Shown here piece after piece: positions 13,173 through 24,174 of a stretch of DNA of 64,000 nucleotides. Source of the DNA: Yponomeuta sedellus (lineage: Eukaryota; Arthropoda; Insecta; Lepidoptera; Yponomeutidae); the NCBI GenBank assembly GCA_934045075.1, contig OW203726.1, positions 6,395,535 through 6,459,534 of the forward strand. The letters run 5' to 3'. The notes under the pieces were generated by a model. The model saw only the letters and a list, made by a program, of their open reading frames with translations, had not been told where the DNA came from and ran no database searches. The position numbers and the translations under genes are program-made. Numbering within the stretch: the stretch's first letter is position 1; each line of letters starts with the position of its first letter.

Positions 13173-13376
13173 CATCACACTCATATTATAAAGGCGATAG
13201 TTTGTGAGTGTGTATGTTTGTTACTTCTTCACGTCTAAATGTCTGGAGCAATTTTAATAAAAATTGGTATGAAGTTAATTGACACCCTTTGGTTAACACA
13301 TAGGCTACGTTTTACTGCGGGAAAATATCTTATTCCCTAATAAACCGCGGGTAACTCCGCGGCGGCGTACAGCTAG
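13173..13376 (+). mobile_element. Lep1-type Helitron-like element, duplicated copy 2
   Basis: Second copy produced by the tandem duplication, with the same 3' hairpin and CTAG terminus at 13373-13376. Only a few substitutions separate it from copy 1. Confidence 0.65.
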
Positions 13377-13735
13377 TCTTATATAATTATAAAAATTTCG
13401 TTTCAGTGTTTGTTATCGAACTCCTCTGAAACGGCTACACCATTTTAAAGTTTTTTTTGTTAAGTGTGTTTGGTAGAACTGACCAAAGGTGCTAATTAAT
13501 ATTTCAAAACAAAGTTTAAGGGATCAGCTAGTATTAACATAAAATTGTCTAGTTCGATAAGTAAGACTCTGTACTTCAACGAGTTTACCATATCGAATGA
13601 ATTTTAGAAGTAACTCCACCGCATAGGCGATAGTCATCAATCTCAGCCACGAAGCAAAAAGTTCTCCATAAAGAAAGAAACGTAAACATCTACTGACCAT
13701 ATTTAGCGTTCTAACGCAAACTAATTAACCATGAT

Positions 13736-13777
13736 CTAGAAAAAAGAGAGACGAATCCAAGTCTCCCTTTTTTCTAG
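13736..13777. repeat. Hairpin with 17-bp arms
   Basis: CTAGAAAAAAGAGAGAC against GTCTCCCTTTTTTCTAG with one mismatch and an 8-base loop. Weaker pairing extends outward. Confidence 0.88.
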
Positions 13778-14336
13778 TACTAATGTAGTAATTAACTGGC
13801 CTCAGCGCAGTCAAAATGAATGAAAAACTACTCGGATCAATATCCTCTACAAGCATCGTGCCAGTTCAGGTCACTCCTTATACATCTCTAGACATGTAGA
13901 GCAACCGGCCTCGAAGGCCGCACTCTTGTCAATCAAACTAACATCCGACTATCTAATACCAGTCTTATTACTAAAGTCTTAAGCGTCACACAAAAAGCAG
14001 CGATAACATGGCAGTATCAGTGGTGAAGATAGTAAAGAAATGAGAGTTGTGGAAAGCCAGTGCACACCTGCATCGACAATGCAAAGTAGCTCTTATCAGT
14101 GTGTGTTTAAGGTTAATGTTAAGTGGAGTAAATACAGGAAACTCTTCTAATATAGATTACCATCAATTAGTACTAAAAGGGTAGATAGATTGATTATCAG
14201 CGGCCTTGTGATCGTTTATAACGTCTATCCGTAATTATATCTGCGGACGGAAATAATGTAGAGACATGATCACATAGCTAGATTTAATAGACACATCCAC
14301 TTGAAGATTTCCGTGAATCAATAATTAATTAATGGC

Positions 14337-14742
14337 CTTTTTTGCATCTACTTAATGAGATAATTTATACAGCGTCCTTTGGTATCTTCACTCACACACT
14401 AGATAGGTGAAGGGACCACTCCGACGCTGTAGTGCCTGGGACATGGTTTTTTTATAGATGGTTTTTAGGCTTGCCCAGCACCTATACCATCCTGACAGCT
14501 TAGTCGGCCTAGCCCACAGGAAAGACTAGTCAATACGTGCGGAGCCAACCAAGCCGCGGGTTTCCTCACGATGTTTTCCTTCACCGTTAGCGTGTGGTAT
14601 TGCGACTACAAATTCGCAAATGTACGTAGCTTTGAAATTAAACAAAGTCATTGGTACATGCCTGCACTCGGGATCGAACCTGGGGCTTTCGCTTGCCAGT
14701 CCATGGTTCTACCCACTGAGCTACCACCGCTTCAAACCATAA
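14337..14742 (-). mobile_element. tRNA-derived SINE (SINE-R4), full copy
   Basis: On the minus strand the head AGCGGTGGTAGCTCAGTGGG to GGTTCGATCCCGAGTG resembles a tRNA with A and B boxes. The body follows with AAACATCGTGAGGAAACCCG and the 3' end TAAGTAGATGCAAAAAAGGC. Confidence 0.8.
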
Positions 14743-15059
14743 CTTGAATCAAACCATACTTTAAATTATATCATTGATAGGTACTCCTCGATATTGATAA
14801 TGATCAGAGAGGTTGATGCAATGATGAAAAACTAACAACTTTGACGTTCGTTAAGTAAACATTTTATTTTTATAATGAATAAAGAAAAACATTTGATGAT
14901 AAACACAAGCTCGATAATTGGATTTTTTAAGAATTGCAAAATTTAGAGTATATATAAAAAAAGTTTGGTCTTTGCATCTGAGTGGTTAGATGATAAGGGA
15001 TTTATACAGAGTCCGGAGGCACCTCAGAATTGATGAGCGAGCAACCCGATATAGTGATA

Positions 15060-15262
15060 ATGGAATTATAACATGACATTTACATACAAGCACATACATT
15101 GCTTCTTGCCCGGTCACCCTGTGTGTTGAGAGAGAGAGAGAGAGAGAGAGACATTTATTTGGGAACCAGATACAGCGTCATCACAAGCATGTAAACATCC
15201 AAAACCTGGGGTTTTTTCCCCAGGCAGATACGCTATCATAGCACAGAGGTCGTCAATAATAC
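15060..15262 (-). mobile_element. SINE-G, degraded copy with internal (GA)n
   Basis: CATTTACATACAAGCACATA, a GA tract at 15127-15150, GGGAACCAGATACAGCGTCA, and a decayed head ending CACAGAGGTCGTCAAT. Confidence 0.6.
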
Positions 15263-15269
15263 TTTTATC

Positions 15270-16400
15270 GTGACGTTGTGCTCCCCTAGTAGGTTCAGGA
15301 GACCCCGAAATAAGGCAATCGTAAAGGTTCAGATTATGAAATACCCAAAATAAGGCAATGTAAATGTTACATTAAGGCTAATTTCAGTTCGAACACATTT
15401 AACCTAAACGGGCAAAGCATTTCGCTATTACGTAGGTACCTGTAGACAATTAAACGCAGTTTAAATCAATCAATCCAAGGCAATAAATCTGACCAAAGAC
15501 TGCTCTCACAGATCACGTTATGAATGCAACAGAAGCTAAACATCTGTAAGTAACTACCTCCCAATTTTAACCCACATGTTACGTATCTACGCAAATGCTA
15601 GAAAAGTATCCATAAATACATATTTTTTATTGCACACCAGTAATTTACAGAGATAAAGGTACATAATGTGTAGTTCGTAGTAGTATTCAATTGGTAGTCT
15701 TATCGCTGGACGCGATCTCTTTAAGACAACTCTAGGATGGACTAAAATGAAACTGGAGGTACCTAGACCGTAGCAGCGCATCGGCATATTCGACAGGTCT
15801 TGGGCTAGAATCTGACTACTGTTCTCTATGTTAGGGTCGGTACATGAGTAAATTTTTGGTAGCAATAAAATATGCATGCGGCATGTGTGGAATTTTTAGC
15901 CTCTAAATAGGTTTTTTTAAAAGCAATAAAACACACTAAAGGTAAAGAAAATATCGTGAGGAACCCCTGAAACTCTTATGGCGGATGTTTTGGGCATAGT
16001 TTATTTTAAAAGTAGCCCTGTAGAGTGGACACAGCAGTATAGTCAAATCGATCCCTCTAGTAGAGCTTACTTTGCGTTCGAGCATCCGCTTCCCACAAAC
16101 AAGCCAAGATAACTGCCGACCACCTTTTAACAATGCAAGCCTGTAAATTAACGAGATTCGTTCGAGAAGTTAAGAACCATAATCTGCGTGCAGGAACTAG
16201 GCATTTGCACGCGACGGTGCTCTGTGACGTAATTTGCACAAGCTAGCCTGATGGGTGGATGTAGGGGCACACAATACTCTCTAGCTCGGCCCATTGGCAT
16301 TCACAGACGACCAGCTCCGAATCTACGATTTTTATGAGCCGGGGTCAAAACTGCATTTCGTGGCCCTATTCTTCCAAATTCACGCAACAACTTTTTTTTG
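15270..16400. other. Storkhead intron sequence, no gene seen
   Basis: A SINE-A scrap at 15898-15930; the open frames are short and unsupported. Confidence 0.5.
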
Positions 16401-16419
16401 TGTCGCAACCCTAATAGTG

Positions 16420-16580
16420 CTTTGTGATGGCTGATTGAGGATATTCTGAAACCTCATCAGCCGAAGATGCGAACGGGTGCCAGTCATCAGTCTTCTCGTG
16501 ACCACGATGACTGTAACGTCGTCGAAACGTCGAGGTTAAATAGCAATAAATTACTACGCGACTAAGCCCCGAAAATATTC
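16420..16580 (+). repeat. Possible dispersed-repeat 3' segment with GTCGAAACGTCG motif
   Basis: The CCTCATCAGCCGAAGATG, GTAACGTCGTCGAAACGTCG and TAAATAGCAATAAATTAC phrases recall a common insect retroelement 3' UTR, but no second copy occurs in the window. Confidence 0.3.
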
Positions 16581-16831
16581 TAACTACACGTAACAAATGT
16601 ACGAAGCGCTGTATGATACTCATTCACGAGATGATTCGAAGGTCTGATCACCTGCGGTCGTGCAGTATGATTTTCATAACGGTGTCATGACGTGTACTCT
16701 GTCTTGACGTGCACGCGTCTTCAAAGAGAAGATCGGCTACATGGTCACTTAAGGGTACATCAGCGAAACCCTCACCAATCACAATCGAGAGCCAGATAGC
16801 ATCCGCTATAACCGAAAATAGCTGGCAGAAT

Positions 16832-16950
16832 CCTACTAATATTATAAACGCGAAAGTAAGTATGGATGGATGGATGTTTGTTACTCTTTCACGTGAAAAC
16901 TACCGAATGAATTTTAATGCAACTACACAATTATATAGCTTTTATACATG
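16832..16950 (+). mobile_element. Lep1-type Helitron-like 5' fragment
   Basis: TCCTACTAATATTATAAACG is followed by GCGAAAGTAAGTATGG and a TTTGTTACTCTTTCACGTG block, matching the 5' ends of the fuller copies. The 3' part is missing; an R5 copy starts just after it. Confidence 0.5.
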
Positions 16951-16974
16951 AGAAAAACACGATTCGATTTCGAT

Positions 16975-17331
16975 TTCAACCCTGTATGTCCCCACTGCTG
17001 AGGCACGGGTCTCTTCCTGCGTTGCAGGAAGGTTAGACCATACTCCACCATGCGGGCCAAGCCCGAGTTGGAGGAGGTTTGTAAGACAGTGGCGGGCCTT
17101 ACTGTCCGATGTTATCAAGCCGGCCATAAGGCCTCTGACATGGCTTAACGACTACCATTACATGACAGCCGGCATCCACGGCTTAACACGCCTTGCGAAG
17201 CACGGAAGCGCTCGGAAAAATGCCAGTAGCGGTAGTAACGGGACGGTCACCCATCCAGCACCTGACCGCGCCTGTTGTTGCTTAACTCGAGTGATTGATT
17301 CCAATCACTCGGTTCGACTAGGCCACGAGCG
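16975..17331 (+). repeat. R5 dispersed repeat copy
   Basis: Runs from TTCAACCCTGTATGTCCCCAC to GACTAGGCCACGAGCGCTTC, in opposite orientation to the copy at 5218. It is complete and contains the TTGATTCCAATCA palindrome. Confidence 0.85.
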
Positions 17332-17339
17332 CTTCAGAA

Positions 17340-19760
17340 AAACACATGGACTACAATTTATTAGGATATTGTGTGAATTGTCCAAAATATGGCGATAAGT
17401 ATCAAGTAAGCAGGAAAAATCTAACATCTGCGAGCTATTCTGGCATGCGCTGCCAAAACCTTTTATACGCCACGCAAATAAAGCTACTCCAGATATTAAT
17501 CCTGCGTAGACGAAGTCGGGGTCACCAACTAGTATACTATATTAATGTTAAGAACATGTACAATCACTTGCACTAACGTGTAGCTTAGAACCTTTCCACA
17601 TTAACCTCTTCTATGAGAAATTGACCATTTTGACTTTCACAAGGTACTGAAGTGCATACAGGCGCCCCCTTAGGTGGCCGACCGGGGCGGGTGCCCCTGA
17701 TTGCCTCCTCTAGATCCCTGCCTGCAGACAACAATACTAAATAAACCACCACCCAATCACCGAGGTACCAACCACCGAGTTTTAAGTTAGATAACTCAGA
17801 CCGGAATAGGAAGTGGATACGTTTTTAAGACATCGACAAATACCACCCAAACACTTAAACATATTTGCGCATCAAAGTGCGCAATAGTACCGTCAATTTA
17901 TCGTTTAATGAAACTTAAGTTCAGGTACACACACAAGCCTAGGAAGAGAACACCTTCTTTTAGATCCAAGAAGTGAACCTGAATACGATTAGCCTACATC
18001 CAGCCACTCAATAAACTGTTACCTGGACATGAAAGTATCAGTGCACTGGTACCGGTAAATTCAATCCAATTCCTATCTATCCACACAACTTTTAAATAAA
18101 GACCGACATTGCACCGCTGTTGATAACATTTTGTTAAGAATGTGGCCGAATGTTTTGTTAGGAACAACTAAACAGAAAACTTAGTACTTAATATCTAACA
18201 GTGATTAAGTGCACCTCATTTAAACCTTAATCAGTGGATTATTTAACTTAGTCGCAAAGTATGCTCCAATAATACTAAAAAGCGAAGCTTCGGTAAAAGT
18301 AAAACCGAAGCTGGTACTTTTTGGAACTCACTGAAACATCTTGGTTTTCGTACAGTTGATAGATAGCTTATCAATCTATCGACTTTGCAATGTCACTCGT
18401 AATGGTAATGTAACTGAGCAGAGCGCAAGGACGTACGTACCCCAAGTTTTCAGTGCCGTCTATTCAGTGAGTCTATCACAGGCAATACAGTGACTAAAGG
18501 GGTATAAAACGGGCTCCAGATTCTTTATATTTTTTGATAAAATAGTAGGTATTTCGACTAGTTTTTGATGTTGCGTTATTGCATACATACCTACTCCGGG
18601 ATTCGGTGTCAATAGTCCAACGCTTTTTAGGCGCCAGTCTCCCTCTGGAAACCTAGATACATGAATGGCTTCTTTGGCAGGAATGCTCAGAATCCTTAAC
18701 ACTAAGAGAGAAACGTACTGTGTATGGCCTTAATTATGTTAGTGCATTTACACTCAATGACAAATAAATGGATAGGTCACGTGTAGTGACGTGTTTTTTA
18801 TGCCATTGGCGCCAAGAAGGTTTGATACGTGTGCGGGTTGAGACTTACAGCAGCAATGAATTGAAATCGCCAGGTTCGAGCAGTCATTGTACAACAATGC
18901 ATTACCAGAATCTAGGGCTTGGTTTACCTACGGTTGCAGTGTACTTTAACGCTTAGTCAACAAACAACTGTCCTAGTAGATAGGCATTGTTCTTTGGACT
19001 AAGTAAGCTATTAGTTCCAGTTCAAACTTTGCACTAATTGTCAACAAGGAAACATTACAATTATGTTACGTCTGGTCATTCAATAGATTATCCCGTAACT
19101 ATTTGTTACCCAAGAATTAGGGCAGATTGTTGCGAACAGCATATAGTGGGTAGTAATTTGATCGTTTGTAATCCTCGACCACGAATGAAACCCTTCATAC
19201 TCTATTTATACAACGACATAGAAATGCTAGTCACACTATACCTGTATAGAAAATCGAAAGGCAAAACGGAACCGTGTCCCTGACTACCAACCACAATAAA
19301 GGAAAGCCAGACGATCTGCCGGTTTGATAAGGGTAATTAACATGCGCCATTACCAACACCTAGGCTTTAATGGGCGCGAAGCTTTAAGGAAGAATTCAGC
19401 ACTGGTAGCTTGGAGCGGTCTTTAGTATTTTATCGCACACAGGTGACGTCATGACTTTCACCTACCTTAAAAACCTATTTAGAAGCTAAAAATTCAGCTA
19501 AAATATTTTTATCTAAATATGAAACTCGACATTTCATACATCCAAACGTTACTTACCCCCAGTTTCTCGTACACTAACAGTCTGTTAATCTGCTGTTAAC
19601 ATCTGTCAAATGTTTTTTTAAATGGACTTTGGTCAACTGACAGGTTGTTAGTATACCAGAAGCCGGGGCTTAGACCACTGAAGATAGAAAACACCAAGCT
19701 AAAGATACTCACTATCTAAAACCTATAATTACGTACCGACTTCTGTTTACCAAGCAAACT
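17340..19760. other. Storkhead intron sequence, no gene seen
   Basis: Mostly unassigned AT-rich DNA. A short hairpin (GCGAAGCTTCGGTAAAAG / TAAAACCGAAGC) at 18283-18312 and a SINE-A scrap at 19467-19500. Confidence 0.5.
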
Positions 19761-19764
19761 ATTA

Positions 19765-20018
19765 AGCCGGCTCTTCACTATGGGCTGTAATATAATATAT
19801 AGTGTAGGACGCCCTCCGGCCAGGTGGGATGACGATCTGCAAAAAACTGCCGGCAGATGCTGGATGCGGCAAGCTGAAGACAGGGCGCTATGACGCTCAT
19901 AAGGGGCTTGTATGTCCAGCAGTGGACTACATAATATAGTCTGAAGAAGAAGAAATTATTATATCTCAAAATGTAATATATATTATATTATATTACTTCC
20001 CATAGTCAAAAGCCGGCT
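19765..20018. mobile_element. MITE of PIF/Harbinger type with an internal RTE tail
   Basis: The 35-40 bp inverted ends are AGCCGGCTCTTCACTATGGG on the left and AGCCGGCTTTTGACTATGGG read inward from the right, followed by AT-rich TAATATAATATA. The 3-bp flank TTA (19762-19764 and 20019-20021) fits the Harbinger target duplication. The middle (19805-19960) is an RTE retrotransposon 3' end. Confidence 0.75.
19805..19960 (+). pseudogene. RTE-type retrotransposon ORF2 C-terminal tail
   Basis: The reading frame GRPPARWDDDLQKTAGRCWM then RQAEDRAL matches the conserved C-terminal RPPxRWxDDL...WxRxAQDR of RTE-like ORF2 proteins (remembered pattern). It is followed by CAGCAGTGGAC and a GAAGAAGAAG tail. 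It is severely 5' truncated. Confidence 0.72.
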
Positions 20019-20714
20019 TTAGTGTTCTCGCAAACATCGGTAATCGTTTGAAAGTGCCCGCTGAATGAAAATCTCAAAGATGCCTGCAGACGACGGATGC
20101 CTCGGCTTTTCTCTTGTCACCTTTAATTTGTCGGTAGGTAATGAGTTATCATTACCAGCGTGTGGTCGACTTACCTATGTTGTTTTTATGAAAATTTCTC
20201 TAATGGCAGGTTCACAAAGTGATGCAGATGACATTAGATATGAGGTTTAATAACATGATATACATAGCGATATAACGCTGGCGTCTCATTCAGGTGGTCA
20301 TAGGTTCGGATCTCGGTATGTATTAATGACTCTGTTTTATAAGTTACGTACATTAATGAATTTATTAGCGTCACAGCATTACAATATTAGCAATACAGTA
20401 GTTTTTACACTACCTGCTTTAACTAGAAGTAAGAATTTTTCCATAGGACAGATAAGTCCGTACCCAAATTTATAATCTAACATAAAAAAACATAAAAATA
20501 TTCATTATCTGTGCCTCCAAATAAATAAATATTAACACTGAATTACAACTGTGAAGGTAAAACGAGTTCGAGCAATTGCACTACTTTCAATAAAATCTCA
20601 GTGTAAAAAAAATTTTTAACTGTTTATTTCATAGAAAAAAATGCACTAAATATTCTAGCTCTGGAACCTAAAAATCTTCCATATAAAAATATAGTGCTTC
20701 CAGAGTTTGCTATA

Positions 20715-21149
20715 CAGGGTGTCTCATTCAAATCGGTCAGTATGGAAAGGTCTGAAACTATAAGACATACGAACAATATACTTCAATTTATTTTAGAAGG
20801 TGCTCGAATTGACCACCGTTTTTTTAATACAATATTCAACACGTTTAGGTAACGATCTTACGATTGCACTTTGTATGAAAACAATGCATTTTATTCATTT
20901 TAGACATCATGTTTCATACATACATTTACTGCTTAAGACCTACACAATCGATATCTAAATAGAAATAGTGTAGGTTTTTTTTCAAAACAACCGGGTTCGA
21001 TCCCCGAACGGAGTACAGATGTTTTTTAAAATGTATGAATGCAGTTTTTCTTGTTATTAAAATCGATGACATGGTTCCTCAGAACAGATCTTCGTATGTC
21101 TTATAGTTTCAGACTTTCCCATACTGACTGATTTGAATGAGACACACTG
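20715..21149. mobile_element. MITE of Tc1/mariner type, 435 bp
   Basis: Inverted ends of about 58 bp: CAGGGTGTCTCATTCAAATC on the left and CAGTGTGTCTCATTCAAATC read inward from the right, extending to AAGACATACGAA. Flanked by TA on both sides. The inside holds a tRNA-T-arm-like stretch (GGGTTCGATCCCCGAAC) and no coding frame. Confidence 0.82.
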
Positions 21150-21239
21150 TATATATTATTACTTTTACCATATTAAAGATGAATTTTCAGTTCTGTCTGT
21201 ATGTTGATGACCGATCACTACTTACATAGGGCGCGGTTC

Positions 21240-21345
21240 GCACAAGCTCTTGTCGTGGTCCCAAACTAGGATACCCTACGCTATAGTAACGAGGCAAGGA
21301 CATCACAAACATAGAAATAAACTCGGACTGACCACAATAACCGTG
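21240..21345 (+). repeat. Decayed SINE fragment
   Basis: GTGGTCCCAAACTAGGATACC, GAGGCAAGGACATCACAAAC, with relatives at 58428-58515 and 25-70. Related to the SINE-G body but with a different 3' part. Confidence 0.4.
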
Positions 21346-21597
21346 TTAACCGCTAGCCCAATAAGAAAATACTCTTTTCGATTAAAAGGATTAAATTCTA
21401 CCTCCACTGAAAAAACCTCTGTATATAAAATGGATTGTACTGAAAAGCACTGTCGCCTGATTCAGGTCTAGAGCTTAGTTCAGGCACAGAAGACGATGCA
21501 GCTTTGCCTGAAATATTGCAAGTATAATACCTCCTAAAATATCATTTCCATCATTTATTGGGCGGTATGCGGTTCTACAATAAGATTCCATAAGATA

Positions 21598-22891
21598 CGA
21601 GGGGCGGCTGAAAAGTTTTGAGCCTAAGGTATTAAAAATGCTGATAGAAATGTATAAAAAAATTATTTTTCAATGTAATCTCCCTCTATTTCAATACACT
21701 TCTTACATTTGTTTAAAAGAGCTTTTAACCCGGTAAAAAAATATTCGCCGTCTTTGCCTTCAAAATGCTCGTTTACGGCCGCCTTCATTTCTTCGTCACT
21801 GGAAAATCTTCGTCCTCGGAGGTCCTTTTTCAAATTAGAAAAAAGGAAATAATCACTAGGAGCCAGGTCTGGACTGTAGGGTGGGTGGTTGATTTCTTCA
21901 AATCCTGTTTCGGCGAGGGCACGTCTCGCAACTCGGGCAGTGTGCACGGGCGCATTGTCCTGCAAAAACAGGACTCCTTTCGCCAGTTTGCCTCTCTTTT
22001 TCTCGACAACCACTTGACGGACTTTTGTCAACAATACGGCGTAATAGTCTCCGTTTACTGTAGTATTTTTGGGAAGGTAGTTGATGAACAAAATTCCTTC
22101 GCAATCCCAAAAAACAGTGGCCATGAGCTTGGAAGCCGATCTTTCCACTTTGAATTTCCGTGGCGGCTTTTCTCCCTTTGCTATCCATTGCATTGACTCT
22201 TGTTTTGACTCCGGATCGTACTGCCGGATCCATGTTTCATCGACAGTGACGAGGCGAGAAAAAACATCGTCAGGATTATCGCCACAGATGTCCAAAAACT
22301 CCTTCGAAGTTGTGACTCGACGCTGCCTGTCCAGTGGCGTGAGCATTTTTGGCACCCATCGCGCGCACACCTCTTTCATGTGCAAATGATTGTGCAAAAT
22401 GTCACCAATTCACTCCTTGCTGATGCCTATGGATTCAGCTATCTGCCACATCTTGATTCGCCGATCTTTGAGAACAAGGTTTTTCACTTTTTCAATATTT
22501 TCTTCGGTAACGGCGGTGTTTGGACGTCCTGACCTGGGATGATCTTCGAGCGACTCCCTGCCGTGTTTGAATTCACGTGTCCAACGTTTTACGGCGGCAA
22601 ATGAAGGTGCAGAATCCCCATAAACTGTAGACATTTCTTCAAATATTTTTGTCGGCGTTTTGTTCTTCTTGGTGAGGAATTTTATGACAGCTCTGTACTC
22701 CAATTTCGTGCAAAGCGCGGATGACTCAGACATGGTGTTGTTTAATGTTCAATTACTAGAAGCGTAATGATGATAATGACACGAAACTTGGTATTTATAC
22801 TACTTAGAATACGCGCAATTAGTGATGCACATTGCGAGTCATTAGTGATTCTTAGAAGTACTTAGGCTCAAAATTTTTCAGCCGCCCCTCG
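21598..22891 (-). mobile_element. mariner-family DNA transposon 2
   Basis: The element is 1,294 bp between TA at 21596-21597 and TA at 22892-22893. The 31-bp terminal inverted repeats start CGAGGGGCGGCTGAAAA and differ at one position. It encodes a full-length transposase apart from one stop codon. It lies in the 28-kb storkhead intron, antisense to the gene. Confidence 0.92.
21663..22733 (-). pseudogene. mariner transposase with a single in-frame stop
   Basis: The start is at 22733 (MSESSALCTKLEYRAVIKF). The reading frame is continuous for 356 codons except for TGA at 22412-22410, between GISKE and IGDILHN. The N-terminal HTH pair includes the GRPNTAVTEENIEKVKNLV linker and the IKMWQIAESIGIS helix. 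Catalytic Asp residues are in TVDETW, LQDNAPVHT and HPPYSPDLAPSD, with DD34D spacing. A CGA-to-TGA transition could explain the stop but is inference. The partial frame starting at 22397 still covers the whole catalytic domain but lacks the DNA-binding part, so independent activity is unlikely. Confidence 0.9.
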
Positions 22892-22945
22892 TATATTAGA
22901 CTTACCACCGACGTGGTTTAACAAATGTTTTAAGCATCATCATCA

Positions 22946-23360
22946 ACCCATCATGTCCCCACCGAGTGGCACGGGTCTCTTCCTTATGGAAGGTATAGGC
23001 TATTTACTATTTTTATTTTTAATGCACTAAACCGTGCTAAGGACAATTTTAAAAACTTATTTAGAGGCTAAAAAATCCACCCATGCCGGGATTCGAACCC
23101 GCGACCTCTGGCACGGATAGCCAGAGGTTGCGGGTTCGAATCCCGGCATGGGTGGAATTTTTAGCCTCTAAATAGGTTTTTAAAAAGGTATAGGCTATAC
23201 TTCACCACGAGGGCTAAGTCCGGATTGGTGGAGGCTTGCAAGACTAGTGGCTAGGCTTACTGTCAGAAATTCTACTATTTTAAAAATCCTAAGCCAGAGG
23301 TGACTTGGCTTGACGACAATCATCTATCGACGGCAACCGGCACCAACTGCTTAGCGTGTA
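22946..23360 (+). repeat. R5 dispersed repeat copy, degraded and SINE-interrupted
   Basis: ATGTCCCCACCGAGTGGCAC to GGCACCAACTGCTTAGCGTG, with SINE-A (23004-23184) inside. The far end past the palindrome is missing. Confidence 0.7.
23004..23184. mobile_element. SINE-A copy, near-perfect fold-back, inserted in an R5 repeat
   Basis: Flanked by the 14-bp duplication AAGGTATAGGCTAT (22990-23003 and 23185-23198). The left half is the SINE tail and body in minus orientation. The right half is plus orientation from the anticodon loop to TAGGTTTTTAAA. The two arms pair for about 63 bp around a 7-base loop ACGGATA, which is the anticodon loop of the tRNA-like head. Confidence 0.85.
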
Positions 23361-23665
23361 AAGAAAACTCTGTACAAAAAAGCCTGTTATAACATTATTA
23401 ACAATTATTTGGAAGACAAAGATGTCTGGTATGAAAATAATGTTAACGGGGTCGATTAAGTTTAGTGTAAAGTAACTTAAAGTTGAAATCTATTTTTGAT
23501 AATAATAAGTATGGAATTTCCTCTCCACATAATCCATTAATTGTGAATTGTGAATATAACAACTTTGACGTTCATTAAGTAAATATTTTGTTTAATAATA
23601 AATAAAATTCTTTTGACTTTTGTAAACAACACTATTTTGGCAAGTTTTTTAAAAAAAATAAAGAT

Positions 23666-23929
23666 AGCATTTAAAGGTGAAAATTACTTTGCTAAATTCC
23701 GCCAAAAATCTCACAAGCACCATTGCAATGCACCGCCCTCCCTCCCACCTTTTTAAAGCAGAAGCAAGACACAAACACACCACTACCGACACCAATACTT
23801 GTGTGAGAAAATACGCAAAAATTTCGCGTATTTGAAGAAGCGGAAGGGAGGGCGGTGCATTAACTAACCGCATCGTGCTTGTGAGATTTTTGGCGGAATT
23901 TAGCAAATTAATTTTCACTTTTTAATGCT
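23666..23929. mobile_element. Fold-back element, 264 bp
   Basis: Arms of about 75 bp: AGCATTTAAAGGTGAAAATT, TTTGCTAAATTCCGCCAAAA, TGCACCGCCCTCCCTCCC on the left, repeated inverted on the right, around a loop of about 85 bp. Not assigned to a superfamily. Confidence 0.75.
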
Positions 23930-24049
23930 TTTATAATACTTTATTGCATACGAAACATTAAAAAGGACATTACATAAGAAATAACATGTACAAAGGCGAG
24001 CTTATCTCTGTAAGAGATTTTTGAACTAAAACTTTCGTAAGCACAACAC

Positions 24050-24174
24050 ATTGTAGACTTTTAGTCCGAATTTACTTACGGGTGTTGTTATATCGGAAAA
24101 GTCCGACCAGGTTTCGCTCCGATTCGCAGAGATTAATCAAATAAGTAAGTAAATCCGGACTAAAAGTCTACAAT
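24050..24174. repeat. Short inverted-repeat element
   Basis: 28-bp arms ATTGTAGACTTTTAGTCCGA...TTTACTTA at 24050-24077 and 24147-24174 enclose about 70 bp. A CTGTAAGAGATTT direct repeat lies outside at 24009 and 24175. Confidence 0.7.

Larger units (their letters stand above)
12631..13535. repeat. Tandem segmental duplication, two units of 438 and 467 bp
   Basis: Unit 1 is 12631-13068 and unit 2 is 13069-13535; both begin ATTCAAGAATTCTTGATTTG and end GGATCAGCTAGT. They are nearly identical. The second carries an extra stretch of about 27 bp (GTTATAGGTACC...GAGGGC) near its start. Each unit contains a whole Lep1-type Helitron copy, so duplication came after that insertion. Confidence 0.92.

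Noticed and set aside
16420..16540. Hammerhead-like ribozyme (CTCATCAG and CGAAACG motifs)
   Set aside because: The core bases do not fall in the required order and spacing on either strand.
21765..22196. 143-residue plus-strand frame
   Set aside because: Shadow of the mariner 2 transposase on the minus strand.
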